Positions 36,631 through 46,242 of a stretch of DNA of 64,000 bases are shown here, in pieces. Each line of letters opens with the position of its first letter. Position 1 is the first letter of the stretch. Source of the stretch: Vibrio neptunius (lineage in GTDB: Bacteria > Pseudomonadota > Gammaproteobacteria > Enterobacterales > Vibrionaceae). The stretch spans positions 1,674,001 through 1,738,000 of the forward strand of contig CP079860.1 of assembly GCA_019339365.1 (NCBI GenBank), read 5' to 3'. The notes below the pieces were generated by a model that saw nothing but the letters and a program-made list of their open reading frames with translations, ran no database searches and was not told the DNA's origin. The translations under genes were made by a program, and so were the position numbers.

Positions 36631-37893
36631 CTACTTCTTCTTGCCTCTATTCGCATGAATCTTGAGCTTCGCTTTCATCTTTCGTTTTTCCGAAGAGCGA
36701 CTTTTTCGTCTTGCACCGCGCTCGCGTTCATTTTCAGTTGGCGCTTCAATACTCGGTTCAAAGCCCTGTAGCCACTCTTGTGGCAAACGAGCATCCAGGA
36801 GCCTCTCTATCGCTTCGAGCAAGTATTCTTCATCTTTACTCATCAGCGATACCGCCAGACCTTCTTGACCAGCTCGGCCAGTACGACCAATTCGATGAAC
36901 GTAGTCTTCGGCTTTGTATGGCATATCAAAGTTAACCACCTGTTCTAGCTGATTAATATCCAACCCTCTCGCCGCTACATCGGTTGCAATCAACGCCCTA
37001 ATTGTACCCAATTTAAAATCGTCTAATGCTTTCTGACGTGCACCTTGGCTTTTATCCCCATTGATCGACGCTGCTTTGATTCCATCAAGTTTAAGCTCCT
37101 TCGCAAGCGCATCGCTGCCCTGCTTAGTCTTGGTAAACACCAATACCTGCTGCCAGTTCCGTGAACCAATTAAGTAGGCAAGAAGTTCAGCTTTACGCTT
37201 TTTATCGACGGGGTAAACCATCTGTTTGACTGTCTCAGCCGTACTATTTGACGGCGTTACCTGAACCTCTACTGGCTCGTTCATCAATTTATGAGCAATG
37301 GCCTTGATGCGCTTATCAAATGTCGCAGAGAAGAACAAAGTCTGACGCTCAGGGTTGAGCTTTTTCAATATACGTTGGATATCTGGCATGAATCCCATAT
37401 CTAGCATGCGATCGGCTTCATCCAGTACCAAGTAGCTGGTTTTTCTAAGATTGATGTTTTTGCAGTAGAGATGATCCAATAAACGTCCAGGGGTTGCGAT
37501 CAATACGTCACAACCCTGCCTCAGATTTTGCGTCTGAACATTCATACTGGTGCCACCGTAAGCGGTCACAATTTTGATCTCAGTCGCACTCGCATAAGCC
37601 GTTAAGCTGTCGAAAACTTGCTGCGCCAACTCACGGGTAGGAACAACCACCAAGGCTAAGACATCATTTGATTGAAGATCTCGCGACGTTTCCTGATCAA
37701 GTAGCTTGTTGAGTAGTGGCAAGCCAAAGGCAGCGGTTTTCCCTGTTCCTGTCTGAGCGCCCGCCAGCAAATCTTTTCCTTCAAGTACGTGAGGAATGGC
37801 TTGCTCTTGAATAGGCGTTGGCGTGTCAAAACCTAATTTTTCTACAGTAGATGCAAGTGCTTGAGACAGGCCCAGATGTTGAAATGAAGACAT
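36631..37893 (-). CDS. rhlE: DEAD-box RNA helicase, RhlE type
   Basis: The 420-residue RNA helicase has Q motif (GFDTPTPIQEQAIP), motif I AQTGTGKT, motif II DEAD (VLDEADRMLD), SAT, and motif VI HRIGRTGRAG. A short basic tail (RKSRSSEKRKMKAKLKIHANRGKKK) follows. RhlE-type enzymes act in ribosome assembly and RNA decay and are not essential. It has its own terminator and 36 bp to the acpH stop. Assignment to RhlE rather than SrmB rests on overall similarity. Confidence 0.85.
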   Translation of the reverse strand: MSSFQHLGLSQALASTVEKLGFDTPTPIQEQAIPHVLEGKDLLAGAQTGTGKTAAFGLPLLNKLLDQETSRDLQSNDVLALVVVPTRELAQQVFDSLTAYASATEIKIVTAYGGTSMNVQTQNLRQGCDVLIATPGRLLDHLYCKNINLRKTSYLVLDEADRMLDMGFMPDIQRILKKLNPERQTLFFSATFDKRIKAIAHKLMNEPVEVQVTPSNSTAETVKQMVYPVDKKRKAELLAYLIGSRNWQQVLVFTKTKQGSDALAKELKLDGIKAASINGDKSQGARQKALDDFKLGTIRALIATDVAARGLDINQLEQVVNFDMPYKAEDYVHRIGRTGRAGQEGLAVSLMSKDEEYLLEAIERLLDARLPQEWLQGFEPSIEAPTENERERGARRKSRSSEKRKMKAKLKIHANRGKKK

Positions 37894-37929
37894 GGTAACT
37901 TTCCAAATGAAACAGGGTCGCCGATTCTA

Positions 37930-38505
37930 TCAGAATCTTTTCGCAGCGTTTAGTACCTCTGGGTACAAGGTATGGAATATTTCTTTCAATGGTTGATAAC
38001 GCTGTTCTAACGTATCGAAACAATGCGAGAGCTCCCCCATTCTTGGCGAACGAGTAGACATTCTTTGCAGCGCGTATTCGATATTCTCAATTTCTTGATA
38101 GGATTCTAACCACCGACCTTTCCACATCGCCCCGCTGACAGCCATAAAACGCTCGGGAAGTGTTTCTGGGTATTCAGCAAGGACTTTACGTTCGGCATCA
38201 AGACAAAAATCTCGCAAGCTAGTGGCATGGTACTGTTGCCACTCAGACGCCAGACAGTGATCCCAGAACATATCCAATGCAATTCCAGAAAAACGCCGAC
38301 TCTTTCCGGGAAAGTACTCTTTGGCTTTTAACATCAGTGCATGACTGTCGGTTGTAGTGTCGACAAACCGGTGCAGCTTTATTCCTTGGACGATATCGGC
38401 TGAATAGCGGTGTTCAGGGTTACCTTTTACAAAGTCCCCGAGCAAATTTCCCAACATGCTCGACTCGCAGTGTTGTGCTATGTGAAGGTGGGCGAGGTAA
38501 TTCAT
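37930..38505 (-). CDS. acpH: Acyl carrier protein phosphodiesterase AcpH
   Basis: AcpH removes the 4'-phosphopantetheine group from acyl carrier protein, turning holo-ACP back to apo-ACP. The 191-residue protein (E. coli 193) has the family N-terminus MNYLAHLHIAQ and the metal-binding GDFVKG and HRFVD segments, plus DMFWDH. It lies upstream of rhlE, separated by 36 bp without a terminator, so both may share a transcript. Confidence 0.92.
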   Translation of the reverse strand: MNYLAHLHIAQHCESSMLGNLLGDFVKGNPEHRYSADIVQGIKLHRFVDTTTDSHALMLKAKEYFPGKSRRFSGIALDMFWDHCLASEWQQYHATSLRDFCLDAERKVLAEYPETLPERFMAVSGAMWKGRWLESYQEIENIEYALQRMSTRSPRMGELSHCFDTLEQRYQPLKEIFHTLYPEVLNAAKRF

Positions 38506-38546
38506 AGTGCTAACTAGTACGAAACAATCATTTCATAAAAGCACAA

Positions 38547-38567
38547 AGCCAGCGCATTTGCACTGGC
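38547..38567 (-). terminator. Probable terminator of the 40-residue ORF
   Basis: A stem built on AGCCAG/CTGGCT with a mismatch and a further GCA/TGC pairing. The T-tract on the minus strand is interrupted. Confidence 0.4.
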
Positions 38568-38607
38568 TCTTTCTGGTATCAACGTGAATGTTGATTTCAA
38601 CGAACGA

Positions 38608-38730
38608 TTATTTATTGAAGATTTCTTCTGCTAGCGCTTCGATTGACTGTTCATACTCTGACAGTTCAAAACCAATCTCCATAGCATCTAGCAATTCAAG
38701 GCATTCTTCGTTCAATGTTTGGTCACTCAT
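38608..38730 (-). CDS. Small acidic protein of 40 residues
   Basis: A small open frame starts at ATG 38730 with a perfect GGAGG (38736-38740) and a 5-base spacer. The 40-residue product (MSDQTLNEECLELL... to ...AEEIFNK) is very acidic and predicted helical. No signal peptide or membrane segment is seen. I do not recognise a family. It sits between acpH (same strand) and the divergent tyrP-like gene. The ribosome site and codon use make it far more likely real than the longer open frame on the opposite strand. Confidence 0.7.
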   Translation of the reverse strand: MSDQTLNEECLELLDAMEIGFELSEYEQSIEALAEEIFNK

Positions 38731-38740
38731 TCTGACCTCC

Positions 38741-39085
38741 TTAATTACAAACAACTTTATAGACCTGCTTTCAAGTCTGTACATGAATATAAGGTCTATT
38801 GCTCCTTTTTAAACCACTTATATGACAGTTTTTTGAAAGAACAAAGTAAATAATCAATGCGATATGATTTTTATCGCAAGTAAACGTTTGCCTTGCTGAA
38901 TGTCATCTAAAACCGGACTAACCGTAAATAAAAAATTACACACGTGGTTATTTAAATGTACATTTAGCTTGTAATTATCGATTTAATTCCACAAAATGCC
39001 TTAAAAGTAGATTTTGCCTACTGGAATATGCATTCATTTCAGTTTTAAAATCCAAATCAAATAGAAAACGTAAAGAAAATTATAC
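38741..39085. other. Regulatory region upstream of the tyrP-like gene
   Basis: A 345-base gap holds the promoter region of the small ORF and the transporter. It is A+T-rich and contains a TyrR-box-like dyad (38923-38940) and a second, poorer match (38957-38974) 34 bp away. No other gene is visible. Confidence 0.5.
38923..38940. promoter_or_regulatory. Possible TyrR box
   Basis: CGTAAA-N6-ATTACA differs from the TyrR box TGTAAA-N6-TTTACA at two of twelve defined bases. The site is about 145 bp upstream of a TyrP-like transporter, whose E. coli counterpart is TyrR-regulated. Confidence 0.4.
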
Positions 39086-40291
39086 ATGACTAAATCAAAG
39101 GTTCTGGGTAGTACTTTGATCATCGCCGGCACGACTATCGGTGCAGGTATGCTCGCTCTACCTCTTGCTTCTGCCGGAATTGGCTTCACTACTTCACTCA
39201 TCATCATGGTCGCGCTTTGGGCACTAATGGCTTATACCGCTCTACTGATGGTTGAACTCCACCAACACGCAGACGCGAGTGCAACATTGCATACTCTTGC
39301 CAAGCAGTTTCTGGGGCAAAAAGGCAAATGGGTCGCCAGCTTTTCTATGCTGTTTTTGTTCTACTCACTTTGTGCAGCATACATAGCAGGCGGTGGTGCA
39401 CAGTTTGGTGAGCGCATTTCGCAATTTACTGGTGTCGAAATCTCGGGAATGACCTCAACCGTCATCTTTACGATAGTAGTCGCCGCTGTGGTGACCATCG
39501 GCACTGCTACGGTCGACAAAGTGAATCGCATACTGTTCACTATCAAACTGATCGCGATGGCGATGGTTTTGACGTTTCTTGCACCGAATGTGACTGAGTC
39601 GTACCTGCTGAGCATGCCTGTCGAGCAAGGTCTTGTCGTCGCCGCTATTCCGGTCATCTTTACGTCTTTCGGATTCCACGGCAGTATCCCTGCTATCGTG
39701 AACTACCTAGATGGCAATACCCCTTCGCTGCGCAAAGCCATTATTGTTGGCTCTTCTATTCCTTTGATCATTTACGTTTTCTGGCAAATTGTAACCCTTG
39801 GTGTGGTCAGCCAAGATACGTTGGTCGATAACCAAGGTCTAAGCGGGCTGATTTCAACGCTGTCGACCAAAGTTCACCAGTCAGGCCTTGGTCAGACAAT
39901 CGGTGTTTTTGCTGACTTAGCACTGCTGACTTCTTTCTTAGGCGTGAGTTTGGGTCTGTTTGAATTCCTAGGCGATAGCTTCAACAAGAAGAAAACCGCT
40001 TCTAGCCGCATCGTCGTTGGTGCTATTACCTTTGTCCCGCCAATGGGCTTCGCCCTGTTCTACCCACAAGGCTTTATTATGGCTCTTGGATACGCAGCGA
40101 TTGCGCTAGCAGTTTTAGCCATCTTCCTTCCTATTATGATGGTCAAGAGAGCTCGTATAGCAGAGGAAACTCAAGGTGGCTACCAAGTGTTTGGTGGTAC
40201 AGCAGGTTTGATGATCAGCGGTACCGTTGGCTTTGTCATCATCGCAGCCCAGCTGCTCATCACTATGGGTGTTTTGCCTTCACTAGGCTAA
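39086..40291 (+). CDS. tyrP: Aromatic amino acid permease, TyrP-like (HAAAP family)
   Basis: The 401-residue inner-membrane permease has about 11 membrane segments and the family start GSTLIIAGTTIGAGMLALPLA. Further family blocks are FTSFGFHGSIPAIVNYL and FLGVSLGLFEFLGDSF. TyrP transports tyrosine with protons; the paralogues Mtr and TnaB carry tryptophan, so specificity is inferred. E. coli TyrP has 403 residues. A TyrR-like box upstream agrees. It is monocistronic with its own terminator. Confidence 0.85.
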   Translation: MTKSKVLGSTLIIAGTTIGAGMLALPLASAGIGFTTSLIIMVALWALMAYTALLMVELHQHADASATLHTLAKQFLGQKGKWVASFSMLFLFYSLCAAYIAGGGAQFGERISQFTGVEISGMTSTVIFTIVVAAVVTIGTATVDKVNRILFTIKLIAMAMVLTFLAPNVTESYLLSMPVEQGLVVAAIPVIFTSFGFHGSIPAIVNYLDGNTPSLRKAIIVGSSIPLIIYVFWQIVTLGVVSQDTLVDNQGLSGLISTLSTKVHQSGLGQTIGVFADLALLTSFLGVSLGLFEFLGDSFNKKKTASSRIVVGAITFVPPMGFALFYPQGFIMALGYAAIALAVLAIFLPIMMVKRARIAEETQGGYQVFGGTAGLMISGTVGFVIIAAQLLITMGVLPSLG

Positions 40292-40307
40292 TTTCAACGT
40301 TTCATTT

Positions 40308-40340
40308 AAAGGGCGGCTTTTCAGCTGCCCTTTTTGTTTT
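40308..40340 (+). terminator. Terminator after tyrP
   Basis: Stem AAAGGGC(GGC)/(GCT)GCCCTTT with TTTTTGTTTT downstream. Confidence 0.75.
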
Positions 40341-40437
40341 CTAATCGAAAAATCTGCAGAAAAATGAAATCGAATGCAATTTTTCCTTCAACTTGCCTTT
40401 CTTATTAGTCAAAGACAAAGCAATCGAAGAGGTTGAT

Positions 40438-41574
40438 ATGAAAGTGAAGTCGAAGATAGTGTTTGCCGCTATTGCCCTAACCGCTGTGCTCGCGTCGTTT
40501 TTTGGCACAGCAAGTAGCGATGTTACAAGAAACTCGGCTTACGGCGACTATCAGGTCGCTACATTAGCGGGTGGCTGTTTCTGGTGTACAGAGTCGGACT
40601 TGGAAAAACTACATGGTGTGATTGATGTCGTTTCTGGTTATTCGGGTGGCGAGCTAGAAAACCCGACCTACCAGCAGGTCTCTTCTGGTAAGTCCGGTCA
40701 CATTGAAGTGATCGAAGTAAAATATGACCCAGAAGCCGTGAGTTACGAACAAGTCCTCGACCAATTCTTCCGTCATATAGATCCAACAGACAACAAAGGC
40801 TCCTTTGTTGACCGTGGCCCTCAGTACCGCCCTGCGATTTTCTACCATAACGATGAACAAAAGCAGGTTGCAGAAAACTTTATGGCGGAAATCGAAGCAC
40901 TTGGTGTTTTTAAAAAGCCGCTTAAAACCGAGCTGATTCAGTTCACCAAGTTCTGGCCAGCAGAGAACTATCATCAGGATTACTACAAACGTAATAAGAT
41001 CCGTTACAACTATTATCGTTACGCATCAGGCCGCGATCAGTACCTAGATGACATCTTTGGTGATGATCGAGAAAAAAATCCTAAGACACTGCGCCAGCTG
41101 ATTGATGATCACAAGGCTGTTTCAAACGTAAAACCTTACAGCAAGCCCTCTGATAAACAGATTAAAGCTAAGTTAACCGATCTCCAGTATTACGTTACTC
41201 AGGAAGAAGGAACCGAGCGAGCTTTCAGTAACGAGTATTGGGATAACAAACAACACGGTATTTACGTAGACATCGTGTCGGGTGAGCCTCTGTTTTCTTC
41301 TACTGATAAGTACAAGTCGGGGACAGGATGGCCGAGTTTTACCAAACCTATTAATGAGGCGTACATCGTCACTAAAACGGATTTCCATTTGGTCTACCCA
41401 AGAACAGAAGTGAGAAGTCGATTTGCTGACTCCCACTTGGGCCACGTTTTTAAAGATGGTCCCGCACCAACGGGCCTGCGCTATTGCATGAATTCAGCCG
41501 CCATGAAGTTCATTCCGGTCGAGGAGTTGGAAGAACAAGGTTACGGTGAGTACATGTATCTATTCGACAGTTAA
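40438..41574 (+). CDS. msrAB: Exported bifunctional methionine sulfoxide reductase MsrAB
   Basis: The 378-residue fusion repairs methionine-S-sulfoxide (MsrA) and methionine-R-sulfoxide (MsrB). The ATG at 40438, after GAAGAGG, starts a signal peptide or anchor (residues 7-25), so it acts in the periplasm. MsrA has Cys47 in GGCFWCTE; MsrB has catalytic Cys350 in [11 protein letters not shown] and the GTGWPSF block. The MsrB part lacks the two CxxC zinc motifs ([13 protein letters not shown] in place of CxxC), so it is the zinc-free type. From memory V. cholerae encodes a comparable exported MsrAB on chromosome II. Confidence 0.92.
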   Translation: MKVKSKIVFAAIALTAVLASFFGTASSDVTRNSAYGDYQVATLAGGCFWCTESDLEKLHGVIDVVSGYSGGELENPTYQQVSSGKSGHIEVIEVKYDPEAVSYEQVLDQFFRHIDPTDNKGSFVDRGPQYRPAIFYHNDEQKQVAENFMAEIEALGVFKKPLKTELIQFTKFWPAENYHQDYYKRNKIRYNYYRYASGRDQYLDDIFGDDREKNPKTLRQLIDDHKAVSNVKPYSKPSDKQIKAKLTDLQYYVTQEEGTERAFSNEYWDNKQHGIYVDIVSGEPLFSSTDKYKSGTGWPSFTKPINEAYIVTKTDFHLVYPRTEVRSRFADSHLGHVFKDGPAPTGLRYCMNSAAMKFIPVEELEEQGYGEYMYLFDS

Positions 41575-41595
41575 TCCATCCAAACAGTCGAGACC

Positions 41596-41630
41596 AAAGC
41601 CAACCTAAACAAAGGGTCGGCTTTTCTTTT
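41596..41630 (+). terminator. Probable terminator after msrAB
   Basis: An imperfect stem AAAGCC..ACC/GGT..GGCTTT is followed by T-rich sequence. Confidence 0.5.
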
Positions 41631-41759
41631 TATTGCCGCTGCTAAATGCATACAAAGTTTGAGTTGGAACATCACGACTCGGACAGCCCATTAATTCAAA
41701 GCGATCTCGGCTGGTCTGTAAGCCTTGGGGTTACTTACAAATTTACGCAGTAGCAAACG

Positions 41760-41782
41760 AAAAAAGCCTCCGGTGCGGAGGC
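41760..41782 (-). terminator. Terminator of dbpA
   Basis: Stem GCCTCCG/CGGAGGC (41766-41772 with 41776-41782) with a 3-base loop is followed on the minus strand by TTTTTT. Confidence 0.8.
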
Positions 41783-41805
41783 CTTAAAAAAACTGAGTGG
41801 GAGCG

Positions 41806-43197
41806 TTACTTCATCACACGAGCTTTAAAGTTACGCCCTTTCATTTTACCATTTTGAAGCTGCTTCAATGCGGGTTTTACAATCTCGTGTTCAACGGCTA
41901 CATAAGAAACCATTGGAAGAATGTTGATCTTGCCGATTTTCTTCCCATCCAGTCCAGCCTGTTTCGTCAGAGCACCTAATATATCTCCAGCACGAACTTT
42001 CTGCTTCTTACCGCCCAGGATCTGAATCGTCTGCATTTTAGGGTAGAAAGGTCTCTCAACTGGTTTTTCTGGTAGTACAGCTGGAGAGATCTCGATATCC
42101 ATGTATTCATCTATACGTGCGACACGATATTCTTCTTTCTCACTGTAGAAGCTAAACGCAACACCTTTAGAACCTGCTCGACCAGTGCGGCCAATTCGAT
42201 GGACATGCACTTCAGGGTCGCGTGACAATTCAAAATTGAACACAGCATCAAGGTTATCAACATCAAGGCCACGCGCTGCTACGTCCGTCGCTACAAGAAT
42301 TGAGACACTTTTGTTAGCAAACATGGTCAATGCCTGTTCGCGTTCACGCTGCTCCATATCACCATGAAGCTCGACAACGCTAAACCCACGGTGGCTTAGC
42401 TCATCAGTCACCTTCTGGACTTCTTTCTTGGTGTTACAGAACACAACGGACGACTCAGGTTTGTGTGTCAGTAATAACGCTTCCAGAGCATTATCACGCT
42501 CTTCTGTTGTGTTTAACTTGTAGAATCGCTGTTCGATGGTCGTTGTCTGATGCGTTGACTCCACTTTGATCATTTGCGGATCACGCATCACTTTCGACGC
42601 TAAGGACTCAATGTTTTTCGGGAACGTCGCACTAAACAATAAAGTTTGTCTTTCTTGAGGCGCTTCATCAATGATGGCGTCAATGGCCTCTTCAAAGCCC
42701 ATTTCCAACATTCGATCAGCTTCATCCAGAACCAAAGTGTTCATCTCAGCGAGATTGATACGACCTTTAGAAAGGTGATCCAAAATACGCCCAGGCGTAC
42801 CCACCAAGATATGCGCGCCATGCTCTAGCGAGCCAATTTGAGGCCCCATCGGCATACCGCCACACAATGTGAGCACTTTGATGTTGTGAATGCCACGTGC
42901 CAGTGTACGAACCTCTTTTGCTACCTGATCGGCGAGCTCGCGAGTTGGACAAAGTACCAAGGTCTGAACACGGAAGCGTTTAACGTTCAAATTACTCAGT
43001 AATCCAAGAGTAAACGCCGCTGTTTTGCCCGAGCCTGTCTTGCCTTGGCCAATCACGTCTTTGCCTTCAAGAACAATCGGCAATGCCTGTTGCTGTATTG
43101 GCGTCATTTCCGTGTAGTTAAGGCTGTTCAGTGTCTCTATCAGTTCACTTCTAAGATTCAGGCTCTTAAATGAGGTTGTCACAAGTGTATCCTTCAA
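41806..43197 (-). CDS. dbpA: ATP-dependent RNA helicase DbpA
   Basis: DbpA is a DEAD-box helicase that recognises a hairpin of 23S rRNA and acts in late 50S assembly. The 463-residue protein has motif I GKTGSGKT, DEAD in VLDEADRMLEMG, and HRIGRTGRAG. The C-terminal RNA-binding domain typical of DbpA (MQTIQILGGKKQKVRAGDILGALT, from about residue 385) separates it from RhlE. Length agrees with E. coli DbpA (457). It has a terminator at each end. Confidence 0.94.
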   Translation of the reverse strand: MKDTLVTTSFKSLNLRSELIETLNSLNYTEMTPIQQQALPIVLEGKDVIGQGKTGSGKTAAFTLGLLSNLNVKRFRVQTLVLCPTRELADQVAKEVRTLARGIHNIKVLTLCGGMPMGPQIGSLEHGAHILVGTPGRILDHLSKGRINLAEMNTLVLDEADRMLEMGFEEAIDAIIDEAPQERQTLLFSATFPKNIESLASKVMRDPQMIKVESTHQTTTIEQRFYKLNTTEERDNALEALLLTHKPESSVVFCNTKKEVQKVTDELSHRGFSVVELHGDMEQREREQALTMFANKSVSILVATDVAARGLDVDNLDAVFNFELSRDPEVHVHRIGRTGRAGSKGVAFSFYSEKEEYRVARIDEYMDIEISPAVLPEKPVERPFYPKMQTIQILGGKKQKVRAGDILGALTKQAGLDGKKIGKINILPMVSYVAVEHEIVKPALKQLQNGKMKGRNFKARVMK

Positions 43198-43238
43198 GGA
43201 TGGCTAACGAATGTAGATCCGTAAGCAGTTAAAATGTA

Positions 43239-43266
43239 AAAACCGCTTCAACAAGGAAGCGGTTTT
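43239..43266 (-). terminator. Terminator of folE
   Basis: An 11 bp stem AAAACCGCTTC/GAAGCGGTTTT with a 6-base loop. It lies between folE and dbpA on the minus strand. Confidence 0.8.
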
Positions 43267-43294
43267 GAATAATTCGTAAAGCGTATCGGCCGCT

Positions 43295-43948
43295 CTAACG
43301 AATTCCGTGTAGGAACTCGTGGCGCGTCGCCGAGTTGCTCTTAAAAATACCACCTAACGCGGTGGTGGTGGTTTCGCTTGTTGCATCCATCACACCACGT
43401 GATTTCACACAGTAGTGTGTGGCATCAATGGTGACTGCAACATCATCAGATTCTAGCAGAGTTTGTAGTGCGACTAGAATTTGTTGAGTCATGCGCTCTT
43501 GCACTTGAGGGCGCTGCGCAAAGAAACGAACGATGCGGTTAATCTTAGACAAGCCAATGATTTTTCCGCGCGGAATATACGCCACAGTCGCACGGCCATC
43601 AATCGTCACTAGGTGATGCTCACAAGTGCTTGTCAGTGTGATGCCTTTTACGCGCACCATTTCACTCACGTCCATCTTGTTTTCAATCACCGTGATTTTT
43701 GGGAAGTTGGCGTAATCAAGGCCAGAGAAAATCTCGTCAACGTACATCTTTGCAATGCGATGCGGCGTTTCTTCAAGACTGTCATCGGTAAGATCGAGCT
43801 CAAGAAGAGAAAGAATTTCACGCATGTGATACTGAATCTTTTCTTTTTTCTCCTCACGACTGATTTGGTTCGGTAACATTGGCGTCTCCAAACCGCGGCT
43901 TTCTAGCGCATCTTTTACCAACTTCGCGGATTCGCTAAGACCTGACAT
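43295..43948 (-). CDS. folE: GTP cyclohydrolase I FolE
   Basis: FolE converts GTP to 7,8-dihydroneopterin triphosphate, the first step of folate (and pterin) synthesis. The 217-residue enzyme has zinc ligands in [11 protein letters not shown] and YCVKSRGV, and the ETPHRIAKM block. The ATG at 43948 is preceded by AGAGGAAG; a longer frame upstream (to 44089) has no family homology. It is divergent from moeA. GTP is also the starting compound for molybdopterin, although folE itself is not in that pathway. Confidence 0.95.
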   Translation of the reverse strand: MSGLSESAKLVKDALESRGLETPMLPNQISREEKKEKIQYHMREILSLLELDLTDDSLEETPHRIAKMYVDEIFSGLDYANFPKITVIENKMDVSEMVRVKGITLTSTCEHHLVTIDGRATVAYIPRGKIIGLSKINRIVRFFAQRPQVQERMTQQILVALQTLLESDDVAVTIDATHYCVKSRGVMDATSETTTTALGGIFKSNSATRHEFLHGIR

Positions 43949-44211
43949 TCGACTTCCTCTTACATAACCTTGCCGTTTAAACTTCAACCACTTGATTTGA
44001 TTGAGGCGACAGACAAACTCTCGGCCCACTACTGAGCAACTGAACATACCCATAAATAAAGGGACTTTCCCCTTTTGGATGGCTGACAAGGATACTCGGA
44101 TTTTTGAGTAATTACATCCATATTTTATCCGTGGTCATTATTATGACTACGACTTCTGTGATAGAGTAATTTTCATTAATAGCTCATATAATAACGATTT
44201 AGGACACGATT

Positions 44212-45447
44212 ATGGGTTGCTGTGATGCTCCTGGCTTGATGCCAATCGAAGATGCGATGGAACAAATGCTGTCGCCAATTAAACCAATCCAAACCACCTT
44301 ACAACTGCCTCTTGCCGAAGCCATTGGCTATGTTCTTGCTGAAGATATACTTTCCCCTATTTTCGTTCCGCCTTTTGATAACTCAGCAATGGACGGATAC
44401 GCAATTCGTATTGCCGACTTAAACAACAATAATGTTCTGCCTTTAGCGGGTAAATCTTTTGCAGGCCAACCTTTTGAGGGCGAATGGCCCAAAGGCACAT
44501 GCGTTCGCATTATGACGGGCGCTCAAATTCCTGATGGCTGTGATGCCGTCATCATGCAGGAAAATACCGAGCAGACAGAACAAGGCGTGCAGTTCAATCA
44601 AACTAACGTGAAGCCGCAGAATAACATTCGTCCTACAGGTGATGACATTCGCAAAGATGACGTGGTACTGCCTAAAGGTGCGCGCCTTACCGCGCGAGAT
44701 ATCCCGATGATTGCCACTTTGGGTATCAGCCATGTCACTGTCGTTCGTAAGCCTCGCGTTGCCTTCTTCTCAACAGGTGATGAGCTGAAGCCCCTTGGTG
44801 AGCCTCTCGAAGCAGGCCAGATTTACGACAGTAATCGTTACGGCATAAAACCTCTGATTGAAAACTTCGGCTGTGAACCTGTCGATCTTGGTATTGTTCC
44901 TGATTGCCCACAAGAGCTAAAAGCAACGTTCGAAAAAGCGCAGACTTTAGCTGACGTTGTTGTAACATCGGGTGGTGTGAGTGTCGGTGAAGCCGACTAT
45001 ACCAAAGAGTTATTGGAACAACTCGGGCAAATCGGCTTCTGGAAGCTTGCCATCAAGCCGGGTAAGCCATTTGCATTTGGCAAGTTATCGACCGCTTGGT
45101 TCTGCGGACTTCCAGGTAACCCAGTGTCAGCAGTGCTAACAATGTACGTTCTTGTTCAGCCTATGTTAGCGAAACTTGCCGGACACACTGAATGGAAAGC
45201 ACCTGAATCCATTCCAGCTATCACTCGCAGTGCATTTAAGAAAGCACCGGGACGCACAGACTATCAACGCGGCGTTTACACCATCGAAGATGGCAAGTTT
45301 GTGGTAGAAACGACAGGAAACCAAAGTTCAGGCGCTTTCCGCTCTATGAGCTTGGCAAATTGCTTTGTCGTTTTGGAACGTGAGCGTGGCCGTGTTGAAG
45401 TCGGTGAAACCGTGAATATCCAGTTGTTCAATTCAACCCTATATTAG
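44212..45447 (+). CDS. moeA: Molybdopterin molybdenumtransferase MoeA
   Basis: MoeA inserts molybdenum into molybdopterin-AMP to form the active cofactor. The 411-residue protein equals the E. coli MoeA length. It has [14 protein letters not shown] near residues 57-70, GDDIRKDD, and [14 protein letters not shown] of the MogA-like domain. GLPGNPVSA follows. It forms an operon with moeB, whose start lies 11 bp past the moeA stop. It complements the modABC genes elsewhere in the window. Confidence 0.95.
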   Translation: MGCCDAPGLMPIEDAMEQMLSPIKPIQTTLQLPLAEAIGYVLAEDILSPIFVPPFDNSAMDGYAIRIADLNNNNVLPLAGKSFAGQPFEGEWPKGTCVRIMTGAQIPDGCDAVIMQENTEQTEQGVQFNQTNVKPQNNIRPTGDDIRKDDVVLPKGARLTARDIPMIATLGISHVTVVRKPRVAFFSTGDELKPLGEPLEAGQIYDSNRYGIKPLIENFGCEPVDLGIVPDCPQELKATFEKAQTLADVVVTSGGVSVGEADYTKELLEQLGQIGFWKLAIKPGKPFAFGKLSTAWFCGLPGNPVSAVLTMYVLVQPMLAKLAGHTEWKAPESIPAITRSAFKKAPGRTDYQRGVYTIEDGKFVVETTGNQSSGAFRSMSLANCFVVLERERGRVEVGETVNIQLFNSTLY

Positions 45448-45458
45448 GAGTGAGCACA

Positions 45459-46208
45459 TTGGAGATCCTTTCCGATCAAGAAATGCTTCGCTACAACCGT
45501 CAAATCATACTCAAGCAGTTTGATTTTGACGGCCAGGAAGCACTAAAGCAAAGCTCGATTTTGATTCTTGGTGCTGGTGGGCTTGGCTGCGCGTCAAGCC
45601 AATACCTAGCAACAGCAGGGGTCGGCTCTCTGACCTTAATTGATGATGACGTTGTAGAACTGTCTAATCTGCAACGCCAAGTACTTCATCATGACGATGA
45701 CGTTGGTAAGAAGAAAGTCCTCTCGGCCTCTGAATCTCTGCAACAACTGAACCCTCACCTAGAAGTGCGAACGATAGATCAACGTTTGAGTGATGAGGAT
45801 TTAAAGACAGAAATCGAGCAGCATACATTAGTGCTTGATGCATCGGATAACGTAGAGACTCGTAATCAGCTTAACCGCCTCTGCTACCAGTTAAAAACAC
45901 CACTTGTTTCAGGTGCAGCAATAAGAATGGAAGGCCAAGTCAGTGTCTTCACTTATCAGGATAAAGCACAACCTTGTTACCAGTGTTTAAGCTCGCTATT
46001 CGGCTCAGCAGCATTAAGCTGTGTTGAAGCTGGAGTCATGGCGCCAGTTGTCGGCATCATCGGCGCGGTACAAGCTATGGAAGCGATCAAAGTTATCGCC
46101 AATTATGGACGGGCGAAAGAAGGTAAGGTTTTGATTCTCGATGCGATGACCATGTCATGGCGAGAAATGAATCTGATGAAAATGCCGAATTGCCCCGTTT
46201 GTAGCTAA
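45459..46208 (+). CDS. moeB: Molybdopterin-synthase adenylyltransferase MoeB
   Basis: MoeB adenylates the C-terminus of MoaD so that it can be loaded with sulfur for molybdopterin synthesis. The 249-residue E1-like enzyme has the ATP loop GAGGLGCASSQYL and zinc cysteines in PCYQCL and CPVC. I choose the TTG at 45459: AGGAG at 45446-45450 gives an 8-base spacer, the N-terminus MEILSDQEMLRYNRQI aligns with E. coli MAELSDQEML, and the length matches exactly. A GTG at 45450 would put the ribosome site on the start codon. Confidence 0.93.
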   Translation: MEILSDQEMLRYNRQIILKQFDFDGQEALKQSSILILGAGGLGCASSQYLATAGVGSLTLIDDDVVELSNLQRQVLHHDDDVGKKKVLSASESLQQLNPHLEVRTIDQRLSDEDLKTEIEQHTLVLDASDNVETRNQLNRLCYQLKTPLVSGAAIRMEGQVSVFTYQDKAQPCYQCLSSLFGSAALSCVEAGVMAPVVGIIGAVQAMEAIKVIANYGRAKEGKVLILDAMTMSWREMNLMKMPNCPVCS

Positions 46209-46242
46209 ACTCACCATAAACGGTCAGGAGTACAAAGGTTAT

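Noticed and set aside
38588..38812. 74-codon open frame on the plus strand
   Set aside because: It is Ser/Ile-rich low-complexity and lies antisense to the 40-codon ORF, which has the real ribosome site.
36631..43197. rhlE and dbpA as a duplicated helicase pair
   Set aside because: The two helicases have different C-termini and flanking genes and belong to separate subfamilies.
43949..44211. Molybdenum cofactor riboswitch upstream of moeA
   Set aside because: No extended structured region of the known Moco motif could be recognised by eye, and the gap is only 263 bases of mostly A+T-rich sequence.
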